From positions 20,894,001 through 20,958,000 of the forward strand of contig NW_020825288.1 of assembly GCF_003286085.1 (NCBI RefSeq): DNA of 64,000 nt. The letters are read 5' to 3'. This DNA comes from Drosophila persimilis. Taxonomy: Eukaryota > Arthropoda > Insecta > Diptera > Drosophilidae. Of the stretch, positions 23,080-34,740 are shown in pieces (within the stretch, counting starts at the first letter, position 1; each line of letters starts with the position of its first letter). Made by a program: the position numbers and the translations under genes. The notes under the pieces are model-generated. The model did no database searches and was not told the origin of the DNA. It saw only the letters and a program-made list of their open reading frames with translations.

Positions 23080-23506
23080 TATGCTATTGTACATATGTAT
23101 AACACGGACTAACGGACATTTTTGCACTATAAGAAACTGATATTATAGGATCACTATGATATATATTGAAGATATTGAATGGCACCTTTTTTCTTACAAC
23201 TCTTTTGAAATACAATGTCGTGCAGGATCCACAGTAATTGTCTGTCTTAAAATGTATTTCTTGACTATAATGATAAGCTAACCAAACATTGATGCTAGTT
23301 AACTTGTTTTTTGATTGGGTGTTAGATTGCAGATAGAAGGGTAGGAGAATTCACGTCTATGCATTTATTTGTCAGAAAATTCGATATGTCCTGCTATAAG
23401 GTACTTAAGGAACTTAGTTCCGGAAGGTATCTTCGAAGGAATAAGAACGGTTTTACAAAATCAAAGGATACGATTTTCACGAGCCTTTTGCACCGCAAAT
23501 TTATAT

Positions 23507-23579
23507 GCCCGGGTAGCTCAGTCGGTAGAGCATTGGACTTTTAATCCAAGGGTCCAGGGTTCAAGTCCCTGCTCGGGCG
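23507..23579 (+). tRNA. tRNA-Lys (anticodon TTT), copy 3
   Basis: This copy is identical to 11787-11859: 73 nt, anticodon UUU, intact A and B boxes, and the same ATTTCTTTTT terminator. It is the first gene of duplication unit B. Confidence 0.97.
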
Positions 23580-23738
23580 ATTTCTTTTTGCTTGCATCGT
23601 AATTATTGCAGTATTCATATTTAGTTATTATTCTCGATTTAGAGAAATACTTTTTCAAACTAAAAATACTTGTTCCACGTCATCAGAATGAGATAAGAAC
23701 GTTGGTTTTGTTAGTACTTTGGCAAGCGTTGGTTGAAT

Positions 23739-23811
23739 GCCCGGGTAGCTCAGTCGGTAGAGCATTGGACTTTTAATCCAAGGGTCCAGGGTTCAAGTCC
23801 CTGCTCGGGCG
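23739..23811 (+). tRNA. tRNA-Lys (anticodon TTT), copy 4
   Basis: This copy is identical in sequence to the other copies. A run of eight or more T follows about 8 bases after the gene. The spacer to copy 3 is 159 bases, 10 longer than in unit A owing to one small insertion. Confidence 0.97.
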
Positions 23812-24008
23812 ACTTAAATTTTTTTTCTTTTTCCAATTTATTTGACATTTTACTTTGTTTATTTTTTATAATTTATAATTTTCTATTATATATTTGGTAA
23901 AAAAGTTTTTGTCTTACACTTAACTAGAATGAACGGCTTGCATATTATGGTCAAGAACCACTAATATTTATGGTTGGAAAATATGGTTGGCAGCCCGATT
24001 ATCGATAG

Positions 24009-24103
24009 AGCAGTTCACTACTGAACTGCTTATATGCAAACAAAGCAGACAATCTACAACGACTTTCCGCCGATAGAGCAGTTCATTAGTCGCTAAGGCA
24101 GTT
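24009..24103 (+). promoter_or_regulatory. AGCAGTT motif cluster upstream of 7SL copy 2
   Basis: AGCAGTT is at 24009 and 24077, its complement AACTGCT at 24024, and GGCAGTT at 24097. The last two forward motifs are at -86 and -66, matching the -87 and -66 positions in front of copy 1. See 12232-12302. Confidence 0.4.
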
Positions 24104-24162
24104 TTAATAAAAGCCAAATCAATAAAAGTGACACATAATGCAATGTTAGACATCAGAGCTCC

Positions 24163-24461
24163 GACTGGAAGGTTGGCATCTTCTGTAATCACGCTTCTGT
24201 GAGGTCAGATTGTGGGATGGCCTGAGGCTGGGAATCACTGTGTAACGGACCAGCTCATGTTGACGGAACGTCCGCACTAAGCTTGCCATCAATATGGGTG
24301 CCATGGAGGAGTCCGCGGCATTCAGGTTGGCTAAGGAGGGATGAACCGGGCCAGGGGTGAAAACCAGCAGCCAAGAGTTCCCGTGGTAGGCAGTAGTGGG
24401 ATAGCGTACCGGAGTGAACTGCCGTTTCCAGCCCACCAACATGGTTGGACCACAATCTTTT
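24163..24461 (+). ncRNA. 7SL RNA (signal recognition particle RNA), copy 2
   Basis: This 299-nt gene ends in T5 (24458-24462). By eye it is identical to copy 1 along its whole length, including the S-domain segments GTCCGCACTAAG and GGCTAAGGAGG. Identity in the gene but not in the upstream spacer suggests purifying selection plus gene conversion. Both copies look functional. Confidence 0.93.
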
Positions 24462-24733
24462 TGCTACTCCACATTTTTATTTTCTTTTTTGTAAGTCCTT
24501 AAGGAACCGAAAGGATGTAAGAAACGAAATGTCCAAATAATTTTTGGTATGACGAAATTCCTTATCAAATTTTGTATTTGAATTTGTGTTATGGTTGTTT
24601 TATAATAAATTCGACTTTCAAGGAAATGTAGTCAGGTAGATTAGAATCAAGAATGCTTTCACGTGCAAATATTTTTCGAGCGTGAGCTTTCGGCCTAACA
24701 CCATATTGGCTTTGTGGCATCCCTCCGTCACAT

Positions 24734-24806
24734 GCCCGGGTAGCTCAGTCGGTAGAGCATTGGACTTTTAATCCAAGGGTCCAGGGTTCAAGTCCCTGCT
24801 CGGGCG
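24734..24806 (+). tRNA. tRNA-Lys (anticodon TTT), copy 5
   Basis: This fifth identical 73-nt gene lies 273 bases after 7SL copy 2, outside the duplicated unit. Its flanks do not match those of the other copies. It is followed by ACCTACTTTTTG as terminator. It ends the pol III cluster. Confidence 0.97.
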
Positions 24807-27800
24807 ACCTACTTTTTGTTTTTTTTTTTGCTTCATGCAGCAAATTTGTTCATATTTCCGCTTGACAATGGATTGCAAAATGAAACTGGATCATATTTGT
24901 TTTTGGATACATTTAGTATGGTTTAGTTTCAACTAGTCGCACTGCGCTAACCACCGCGAAGAAAAGAAATCGTACAGCAGCAGCCAGTTGGGCCGCCAGC
25001 GTCTAATTGAACCCTCATGAAATTAGCACCTTTTATTTGCGTTTCCATTTACTTCACTGCCGACATCGTGGATATACCCAAATTGTGTGCTGTACATACA
25101 CAGCTATCTGTATCTGTATCTATGCCGGGTCTCTGTTCCGACGGCATTTGTATCTGTATCTAGAATTCTCGCTGTCTCTCTGTGTCGACAACTGTGCCTG
25201 AGTGTAGTGTACGGATGTTTGTTAAACTCCGACGGCATATACATATGTAGGAGAGAAGAGCGCTGCTTGCTGGCTGTGTGGATACGCCTAAGAATTTTTG
25301 ACACACTTTCCTACCCCGCTAAAAACGAAGCACCAGATGAAGGCCCAGCCAGACAAAGGAGGAGAGGAGAGTACATACCAATACCAAACAGCAAACGTAT
25401 ATCTGGTCGATTTAGTAGCGTATTCGGATGCTGGCAAGTGAACTAGAAACGAATGCGTTTAATTAGCATTCATTACGACAAATCATCAAATTGCCACGGC
25501 AGCAGAGTTTGGCCACTCACGATGCAACAATAAAACCAGAGACCCATTCCGGGGGAAAGGCAGGAAAACGTTGGGTGTACATTAGGCCCGGTCCGGGTCC
25601 GGTCCGGCCCGTGGGTCGGTCCCGTGTTAATCTACAAAATAAACTCAAATATTTAGATGATAAACCAAAGTCAAGAGATCTTTCGAAACTGTTCCATGAC
25701 GTCGGATGAAATTAGATGAGATATGATAGGAGCTTGATATGCTACAGAGAAATTTTCGTATTGTTTGGCAAATATATCAAGGCTACGACCATTAAATCCG
25801 GCCGGTTACCTGTTGGCCTCTCGGCCTCAGGTAGAGAGGCGTTGCATAAAAAAAGGAAACCGAAAAACGTAGGAAATATGGGTCATAAATTAAAAAAAAT
25901 GGCAAATGCCAAAGAAACAATGGAACCCGAGCTATAGATTTTCCTCGTTAGAACTAAAGAACAGAACAGCTTGCGTTGCTCATTTTCTCAATATTTTTTG
26001 GGTTGGGTTCTTTATGACAGCGCTCCGGGAAATAAAGAAATGGCGTATGACAAATATTTCGGTTATCTTTGCATCTTTTTGACGGTTTGGTGGTGTGGAA
26101 AATGTACGGAAAAGTATGTGAATTAGTTTTTCTGAAGAACGAAATAGCTTTAAAATGGATAGAGAAGCTTAGTTTTGAAGGCGTGTAGGCCTAAGTAGAG
26201 AAAAATCCAAGATTAAACAAAATAATATAACCGAGAAACATATTTTAGAACCATATTAAGAGAGTATATTATACTCAATTTTATACTCGTGTCAAAGGTG
26301 GTCATAAGTACCAATGCAGAATCGATTTTCAGCTGAAATTAGTTGGATTGAGTGCATACATATTCATTTTACAGCAAACTTTAATGCATTCATAATTTAT
26401 CTATCAATCCAAAAGATAAATCTTGTATATTTAAAACCATATGAAACTACATTTTCCTCTGATACTTTCCGGCAAAACCCCTAATTGAAATATTAGCTTT
26501 GATCGGCTTTCATAATTACTATATTTAATGTTGTCCTCCCCCGCCTTCATTGGGTATTATCTGTGTAATTATCAATGCAACAAATTTGAATTTAACGAGC
26601 GCATCTTCGCCCAGTCTCCGAGTCCGAGTCCGACTCCACCCTCTCCAACAACTTCAATCTCCACCCCATGAAAGGGGCACTCAGCGCCTCTTGAAGTCGC
26701 CCTCGTGGACAAAGCCAGAACTTTCCTTGGGCGAAGCGGAGGTCCTGATTAATGAGGCTTTAAATATCCCACTTTGATTTCATTCTCAAAACACGCGGAG
26801 CACTCTGCCGTAGCTTCGGGAGAGGAACAACAAAGAAGTTTCATTGACTCTCAGCTCGTGGAGAGTGGACATGGACATGGCTACAGGGTAAAAGATGAAG
26901 GTCCGCAGAGAGAGAGAGAGAGAGCTGGCCCTCGTAAATTGCTAAGAGAGCTGAGGGTCCCAGTCAGGGTATCCTGTCAGGACGAGAATGTATTGGGCAA
27001 TTTCAGAAACAGTGGAAATAGAATCCACAAAATGTCTACAAATGAGCTGTTTCTATGTCCTCTCTCCCACAAAAAGTCAGACATTTGGGATTGCGTGTGT
27101 AAAGCGATGTCACGGCCTGTAAAATGAAGGAACAGAAGTTGGTGCACTGGTAAAAATTTTGAGGGCATTCAGGAATCTATTTTGCTGGTAAGAGTTTACT
27201 TTGCGAATGTTAAACCCAAAGAAATATCAGAAATGCAGGGAACATTCTATATTAGACAACCTCTTTACTTTGAATTTATAATATATATAAAAAAAAACAT
27301 GTTTTAAAACATATCTGAAAAATTTAGGAACATTTCGAAATATCATTTTCTATATTCTGAAGTTTTTAGAGAAATTAGATGATAAAACAACTTTCCACAG
27401 CTATTTTCATATACTTTTCATTTATCCTGAAAAATTGCATATTTCTGTAAATATTCCATGCCGACATACTTTTCAAGCTAAGTTCCTAATAGAACAATCA
27501 TAGAATAAATAAAATACATCATTGCGGACGATGAAAAAAGGATTCTTCAACTCTTCAAGAATAAGATTCAGTTAATTTTTAAATATTTAATCTTAACTTC
27601 AAAAACATCTTAATTCTTTTCCGATCTGTTCTCCACTTTTTGAAACGTATTCACTTAAAAATCCTTCAGGTTTCTTTTCTATAAGACTTAAAATTATCTT
27701 GATATCAAATGTAGAGTAATCTTTCTCTATCTTCTTTTCCAATCTAAGATCGCATAAAATCCACCATTTATCAACAGTTGCTGACGTACTACGAGTATTT

Positions 27801-27879
27801 CTTCGAGTGGAAGCCGAGAGCGAGCTGCTCTCTTTTGCAGCTCATTCTTGCTCTCTCTCGCTCTTGCTAATGGGCACAC

Positions 27880-27891
27880 ACACGCAACGGT

Positions 27892-27924
<33 letters not shown>

Positions 27925-27990
27925 GCGAGCATTATGGCTGTTATCAACTTTGGCAGCAAAAGCATGCCTTTGGCCCGAGAGCTGGCTGTG
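27880..27990. promoter_or_regulatory. Candidate Polycomb response element / GAGA-factor region
   Basis: A long GAGAG array at 27892-27914, GAGC repeats to 27930 and, directly after, the complement of GCCATAAT (27930-27937) combine GAGA-factor and Pleiohomeotic-like sites within about 50 bases. Polycomb response elements in Drosophila Hox complexes show this pairing. Microsatellite origin is the simpler alternative. Confidence 0.3.
27892..27930 (+). repeat. GA and GAGC simple repeats
   Basis: Perfect GA units pass into four GAGC units. See the candidate response element at 27880-27990. Confidence 0.9.
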
Positions 27991-28089
27991 GCTGTGGCTG
28001 TGGCTCTGGCTCTGGCTGTGGTGCGGCGGCCTTGCGGTGCGGCCTGGTGGGTCGACGTCTCTGCTGCTCTCAGAGTCGACTTCACTTTG

Positions 28090-28415
28090 AAATTTGACGC
28101 CGAGCGTAGCGGAACATTCAACGGGACGGCCCGGTTTTGCTATCTTCCACCCGCCCGTCGCTACGCAGCTGACGTCGTCGCAGCAGCAGAGCAGCAACCA
28201 TTATCCTGCAGGATTCTGCGACGGCCCTGGGATCAGGCCCTCATTCAGGGCCATTCATTAACATGCCAGCAAAAAATAAAGCGAAAAAAACGCTAAACGG
28301 TGCAAAAAGTGCTACAAAAAACCTCATTTAAAATACATCCTAGTGATAAAAAGGTTTAAACTTTTAAAAGCCGGACAATGGCAAGGATATAATGTTTAAT
28401 ATTGGTTTCAATCAG
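28090..28415 (+). ncRNA. Possible 5' exon of the mir-10 primary transcript
   Basis: The stretch has the texture of a Drosophila 5' leader (GTGCAAAAAGTGCTACAAAA around 28300) and ends in a strong donor, CAG|GTATGT, with the exon end at 28415. A strong acceptor at 34491-34500, 91 bases before the mir-10 hairpin on the same strand, would complete a 6.1 kb intron. The 5' boundary is not determined. No protein is implied. Confidence 0.3.
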
Positions 28416-30654
28416 GTATGTTTTGAAAATTACACTTTATTAAATGGAAATTCGCCGAAAAAACGATTAAACGCCAAAGTCAGAGCCAAAGGACACACTC
28501 GTACGCATGTGCCACAGACAGGCGCGAGGGAGAGAGAGAGAGAGGGAGTGAGTGGGGCAGGGTATGAGGTGTGGAAAGGATGGTGGAGGCGGGAGTGGGG
28601 TAGACTTAGTGGCACAGGAGCGTAAGGGGGTGCTAGAGTCAATTGCCATTTCCAAAGCCTCTGCGCCTGTCCTCGTTTTGACTCGTCGTCGCCTCTGCAT
28701 GTATATGTGTGTCTATCTGTGTGTCTCCCCTGTCTCTGAGTGTGTGTGTTCGCGTTTCTGTATTGGTGTGAGTGTCGCGCGCCCGGAAATGTGCAAAGGC
28801 AGAGGCAGAAGCCGGAGCGGTTGAAGCTCTCCTTTCATCCACTTTTCATTTGCGCAGAAAACCGAACGCAAACTTCCCACCCCTCTCCACACCCCCCGCC
28901 CCTCTTCAACACAGGAAAAGTCAGGAGCAGGAGAACGACACAAAAAAAAGAATAAGAAAACCGAATTTCAACCTCGTTGTCGCGCTATCAGTGGCATGAA
29001 CAGCAGCAACAATAACTACCAAAGCCCACCCCCGGAGAGCCACCCTAGAAGTACTCGTACCCACGTGCCACATTTCGGCGGGGGCCGGGAAACACTTGTC
29101 CCGCCATTTAGTGCATGGGTTAAGTAGTATACCGAAATATTAGAGGGGCGGGGTGCACAAGAGGCGGCGACAGCTGCTCCATAAACCCCAAAAAAGAACA
29201 CCCCAACCCTAGAAGCAAAAGGAGCTTCCATCCAACTCAGAGGCAACGCATCTACAGGCGCAAGAGGGACCCCATCATCATGATGATGAAGATACAGATA
29301 CGGCAGTGGCAAAGTGTTAAGCTGGAAGGAGGCTGAGAGTGGCTCTGCGGACTGGGGCTGGGATTGGCAGCATCTGCAGTAGATATAGAGTTGGCGATGC
29401 TGATGCTGATGAAGATGAAGATGATGATGATGACGTTGACCCAACCCGAGGACGATGTGGATGCAGCGGCTGCACTTAATGCGTACATACCGGGGGATGT
29501 ACATCTGTGGATGCGCGTAAGGTGCGTATACTTCGAGGTTCGGCGATGCGCAGGCAGCAATATGGCGATATGGCACCCCTTCTTAAGCTCTCCACATTCA
29601 CATTTGGCTAAGGTCAAAACGGTTCAGTCCAAGCAGTTCCCCTAATGTTTGGAAAATAAACCCATTTTCCAATTTTTGTTCTTGTATGCAAATTGTCCAA
29701 CAAAACCAAAACGGCAACTGACTAATAGCCAAAATGAGAATATCATTGAAATTAAAAAAAAAAAACTTGCTGGGTCACACTTGAAAAAAACAACCAACTT
29801 TTATTGCTACTTTATGCATTTGTGCGCTGTCTTGATTATTATGATTATATTATATCGAAATCTCCCCCAAGTTTCATGCCAGTTCGAGTATCTTTTTGTA
29901 GTTTATGACTAATTTCGTATGGATGATGACGAGACCTGTTTGCTTGAAATATCTTTATGGTGTAGATATCTGTTTGATGATGCTGTTTCGCGGATAATTA
30001 TTCAATCTTTAAAAGGAGCAATTAAACCTTATACCAATAGAGTGGGAAAAACTGATAAGATGTGAATTCTTAAAAGATTGGACTGGGAATTGTGTGTCCT
30101 CTTATAAATATGTATAAGCGGCTAGCAGGGCAGAGCATTTTAAAATTCAAATCTGCAAGAAGTCAGCGAAAATACAGCTTTGGTGGCTTTGGTGACGCCA
30201 GTTCTGTGTCAATGGGTCACCAAATGAGGTTATGTTGCATAAGTTGTGTGAAAATATATGCATTTAAATGCAGTTTCAAAGAATGACTAAATGAAAGAAC
30301 AAGCTGAAAAACAGTGACTAAGCAAATTCCCACAAAATTTGTGAACACGACTTGATAACCGTACAAAATCCCCCTAAGAATTGAATTTACCCCAAGAATT
30401 CAAACATGCCATGCCACATGCTGCATATGGTTAATTTTTCCAATGCTATCAAATTCCCTATCGAATTAGCATAGCCAGAAAAAACACCCCACAACCCCAA
30501 CCCCCAATCAACATTATCAACAACAACCCTGAGGGGAATCGAATTGAGGTGGGAACTTCCTTCCACCCATTTTCGAGTGACTGCAATATGACATATTTAT
30601 TGGAATTTCATGCAAATTTTCCAAACAATCAACTGGGCAAATGCAGCTGTCTTG

Positions 30655-30655
<1 letters not shown>

Positions 30656-30702
<47 letters not shown>
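30656..30702 (+). repeat. (GA)n microsatellite
   Basis: About 23 GA units are uninterrupted, the longest simple repeat in the window. It is a potential GAGA-factor binding array and likely length-polymorphic. Confidence 0.95.
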
Positions 30703-30704
<2 letters not shown>

Positions 30705-33039
30705 CTTGCAATCTATACTCGTCTGTCCACAGAGGGAACCCTCAGAGTTTTGTGCACTCTATATCCACAGGGAGAACCCCCAGAGAACACAGACAAGAAT
30801 TACCCGCGCATTTTCATTAAGCCCCGACGTAAAGATAAATTAAGACACTAAAAAGAAATAAAATACAAAACTGCGGAAAGGAGAGGAAAAAGGTAACAAA
30901 AATAAAAATAAAAACAAGAAACCAGAAAGGAAGGCGCGTATTTTCGTAAACAACAAACAGGCACCGACAACATCAAGAGAACGAACCTCCAGAGAAGCTC
31001 CCAGACAGGGACCGGTATGTGATCCAGGGATCCAGGGGGATAGCCATGCCCATACCCATACCCATACGCGAACACACAAATAAAGCTACAGATACAAAGA
31101 TACAAAATGCCGCAAACTTGGGCAGGTTCAAAAAAAATATAAATACAACCGCGGGGTTTTCGAAATATCTTTTTCTCTTTATTTTCATTCTTATTTCTGT
31201 CTCGTCTCTCCGTTTCTACCTGTCTCTCTAGCTCTCAATTTTTCGCCGCGAATAGCGCGAAAGATGGAAACAGCGAAGAGCAGAGAATAATAATATTATT
31301 CAGCAAACTGAAACAACCTTGGCCTCTCAAGCTCTCAGTGTCCGTTGCGTTGCTGCAAACAACAATATGGTAGAGCCCCTCGCCGGTACAGTGGGGCAAT
31401 GCTCGATGGAAAATTGCACCCTGACCATGCTGCACTCGGGGCAGGGTAGGGCAGCCAGGTAAATGATCTCCTCCCCCCACCCATCAGCCGTCACCCAGTG
31501 GTTCTGTGATTTATGTGCGAAGTTGTCTTCGAGTGTTAAAAGCAACATTGCGAAAAATTTACACAGTCATTGCCCCTTTGTGTAGTGGTGTTCTCTGGTG
31601 CTCTCTGGTGGCGCGGCTCAATGGTTTATGGGTCTGTTGTCCAGGGGACATGCTAGTGGGCAGAGGAGGGGTCTGGGTCTGGGTCTGGTCAGGGGTCTTG
31701 CACGGGGGGATATACGCATTCTTGACTCGCCTTTTGTGTACTTTCGCGGAACTTCCGTTCCATGCCAGACGGGGATCGACTCTTTGGGGTCTCTCGTCTC
31801 TCTCCATCCTCTCTTTTATGTCGCTGCATTTCATATCATGTCCATCTGGAGGGAGCGGGAATATTTTATCATTAAATAACACACTGATTGAGTGATTTTT
31901 GTGTCCAAGGAAAGTGGATTGTTGCTACCTGAATAGTAGAACAAAATTTCAAAGAGCTGCCGAAAAAATAGTTTACCAGCTCATACATCATGTTTATCAA
32001 TTACAGATAATACTACCGATATTTATATCAATGAAATGAGCAAATTAATTAATCAATTTGGCTTATAAATACAACAGAAAAGAGCTTTAAAAGTGGTTTG
32101 GAAACTTCAAAGCAAAACGAAAATATACTTCAATGAGTAGTCAACTTCTTATAGATATAATGACAAGTTAAAAATGTTAAGGAATTGTATTAGAATTGAC
32201 TAAGATTAAAATGAGTATTTTTTCCTATCAATTTCCTATCCAAAACAAAGAATTGAAGATCTTTCAGTGTGAAATTTAACCCTTTTTAGGTACTTACTCA
32301 ACACCGGGCACTCTTAATCATGAAACAACACTCGTGCAAGCTTTTTTTCCACAGTATGTCCATCATTTAGCCTCTGGAAATGTTTGTTTTTTATGGAAAT
32401 ATTTCTCTCCTACGTTTTATCTAAAAATAAAACCCCTCCCAACCATCATTAGCCTCTGTCCAAGCATGACTGTACAACACTGCCATAATACAAATTATTA
32501 TTTGTTAATATATTTAATAAACCCCAATATTTACGCTATGTTCGCATGATCGGAGTGGGTAAAAAGCCTTTGAGCATGTTTATTTCCTGACAATTTGCGT
32601 TTGTGTCAATAAAATATGCGGGGAAGGGGAGAATAATGTGTTAACTTTGGGCCACGTGAAATCAATTAGTAGGGAATCAATCTAAGGCTGGAGTACGAGG
32701 CGGGAGGGTGTCTGTCCGAGGTGGTGATGTAAGGCATGTTTTTCGCAAATTTCCAGGTTTTTGGCGAAACGGCGTTAATTTAGTCAAGGCCAAGAAATTA
32801 GGGCTATTTAGAGCAGCAGTTTTGTTAAGAACAGACGTGCGATCGTACCCGAAAACCCACCACAAATTGAGAGAGACTTCCAGCTGCCCTTCGGCCTGGT
32901 CCTTCACCCTAACGGCTCGCTCGCCATCTTCTCTTTCTCTTTCCATCTATAGCTACCCTTCTCTATCATCCATCCCTCTTTGCTCTTTTGTGGATTGTAT
33001 GTGTACACAAATTTCGAGAGAGAGTCCTGGTCCTGGCTC

Positions 33040-33240
33040 TCTCTCTCTGTCTCTCTCTCTTGCTCCGGGGCTATGGCTATCCAGCAGAGCAGCCATATTG
33101 AGGCTGCAAAAAGGACAACCACCGGGCGGACGGCCCGCAGACAAAGAGGCACCAAAAAGAGACAGACTGTGACTGAGAGAGAGAAAGAGAGAGAGAGAGA
33201 GAGCTGGCTGGCTGGCTAGAGGGTGTGCAAAGTCAAATGC
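33040..33240. promoter_or_regulatory. Candidate GAGA/Pho motif cluster
   Basis: CT-rich tracts at 33035-33062, GCTATGGCTATCC at 33069, GCCATATT at 33092-33099 (Pho-like core) and GA repeats at 33172-33203 are grouped within 170 bases. The combination is the same as at 27880-27990. Function is not shown by sequence alone. Confidence 0.28.
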
Positions 33241-33469
33241 TTTGGTCCTCTTTCCTTTGTTTACGCAAGATTTGTTGCCATTTACGGGGCTTAATCCGGG
33301 GGATTTCTAGGGTAGCCGCCTACCCCAGGATCTAGGATACCCAGGACCCGAGCACGAAAAGGTTTTTGACTCTGTGGCAGCTTAGGCTCCGTTTAGTGCT
33401 AATGAATAATGCTAAAAAGTCATTAATTAATTGAAATTTCATTACAGGACAGGACGCACATTGGCAGAG

Positions 33470-33501
33470 GAAGAGGGAGAGAGAGAGAGAGAGAGAGAGA
33501 G
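33470..33501 (+). repeat. (GA)n microsatellite
   Basis: A GAGG/GA run follows GGCAGAGGAAGAGG. It is one of four GA tracts in the Scr-mir-10 interval. Confidence 0.9.
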
Positions 33502-34500
33502 TCATCTGGCAGAAGTACCCCCCGCTCATACCATTACTCAGCAGTCCTTACCCAGGGGGCTTATGCTGAATCATCATCATCATCACGCGGAAAAGTGGAG
33601 CAGAAGAAGGCTTACGGAACTGGCGCCTAACTGCAGAAGGAAGACTTTACAAACAAATTACTGCCGACTGCCGACTGTCGACTGGCGACTGGCTGGGGTC
33701 GAAGGGCTTAGGAGAAGGCCACTACTGACGAGCCAAGGAATCAGCAACCTGATTGATTTCAGTGCAAACAAAAGACCGCTACCGTACACCAGATCTATCA
33801 TTCATTAAATGTGTTTTCTTGTCTATCCAATTTTCAGTATATTTTTATCACACAAGAAAGTGCCATAATCCGCGAGCAATCAATTAGATACATGGAGCAC
33901 TAAGCACACCACGAAAGACAGAAGACTGAAGACAGAAGACAGAAGACACCGGGAACCCAGGCAGAGATACTATTACTTGAACGAACTATCAGTGCGGTCT
34001 TATCTTATCGCCGCGTCTTCCGATAAGGAATGGAATTACTTTCTGTATTCATTCTTTTCGGGTCTGTGTCGCCTAATCTTGTACGCCATCCACCTGGTCA
34101 CCATTCGTTGGGGGCCTAGTCTCAGTTTGGGTTTGGCAGCGAGAGTGAAGAGACGGCGGCTGCCGGCTCACGGGTGCCGTTTCGTGACTCTGGACACGGA
34201 CATCGACATCGACACGGACCTCGAACATGCCTCGGCTTTAATTGGCCGGCAACAGTGAGCTTTGTAATCACCTTTATGGGTCATTTCATAATTTCGCAAG
34301 GCGATGGCGATGGCGATGGCGACGTTGGCAACAATGAAAGGAAACGGCGGTTGCCGTCGCATCACGTGTGGCACGATAAATATAATTTGGTCTAGGCGCA
34401 TGTAATTTGTTCCTTCACGGCGGAGCACCCCAACGAAATTATACCCCCTCACAAAACCTAGCATATAAAATATTTATTAATATTTTCACTTTTTTTCCAG

Positions 34501-34740
34501 TCCGATTGCTCACCTCTCGGCGCCCTCGGGCTTGGCACCGGGCTCCACACCCCGTTCTCTGCAGGCAGTTTTTTTGGTTCTCAAGTTTGCTCCACGTCTA
34601 CCCTGTAGATCCGAATTTGTTTTACATTAGCTTTAAGGACAAATTCGGTTCTAGAGAGGTTTGTGTGGTTCAATGTACAACGAAAACAGATAGTTATTAA
34701 AGTGAAAAGTGATAAAGTGCAAGTCTTGTAACATTAAGTT
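34501..34740 (+). ncRNA. Probable mir-10 host exon
   Basis: A near-consensus acceptor (pyrimidine tract ending TTTTTTTCCAG at 34490-34500, branch-like TATTAAT just upstream) opens an exon that contains the mir-10 hairpin at 34592. The 3' limit is unknown and the end given is arbitrary. No conserved protein is seen in it. Confidence 0.35.
34592..34668 (+). ncRNA. mir-10: mir-10 microRNA precursor
   Basis: The hairpin folds CCACGTCTACCCTGTAGATC against its GGTTCTAGAGAGGTTTGTGT arm. miR-10-5p is at 34600-34620 and miR-10-3p at 34640-34662, both matching the Drosophila mature sequences as I know them. Only the loop differs slightly from the D. melanogaster precursor I remember. The gene lies between Scr and Dfd on the Hox-coding strand, its conserved position in animals. 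A candidate target site is in the Scr 3'UTR at 10747. Confidence 0.97.

Larger units (their letters stand above)
23507..24490 (+). repeat. Segmental duplication unit B (tRNA-Lys, tRNA-Lys, 7SL)
   Basis: This is a direct repeat of 11787-12690. The intergenic spacer between its tRNAs is almost unchanged, while the 350 bases between tRNA and 7SL are largely different except for the AGCAGTT blocks. The units are about 11.7 kb apart because mobile elements separate them. Confidence 0.88.
24807..34500. other. Scr-to-mir-10 intergenic region, no protein gene recognised
   Basis: About 9.7 kb without a recognisable coding region. It contains GA/CT microsatellites (27892-27930, 30656-30702, 33175-33203, 33470-33501), a CTGTGG/CTCTGG tract at 27984-28021, trinucleotide runs at 29396-29434, AT-rich stretches at 25900-26500 and 27200-27720, and G/C-richer blocks at 27780-29500 and 32880-33240. 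ORFs up to 186 codons occur in low-complexity sequence and show no family signature. Enhancers of Scr or the mir-10 transcript are expected here from general knowledge but cannot be pinpointed. Confidence 0.6.

Noticed and set aside
23359..23602. ORFs spanning tRNA copy 3
   Set aside because: They run through a perfect tRNA-Lys gene. No protein homology.
27934..28296. 120-codon frame starting MAVINFGSKS
   Set aside because: Ala/Val/Leu run is a CTGTGG repeat. More plausible as non-coding leader of a transcript than as a protein.
29016..29576. 186-codon frame on the - strand
   Set aside because: His-rich run is translation of ATG/ATC trinucleotide repeats. No family signature.
32708..33172. 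154-codon frame on the + strand
   Set aside because: Ser/Leu-rich translation of CT microsatellite, with no supporting motif.
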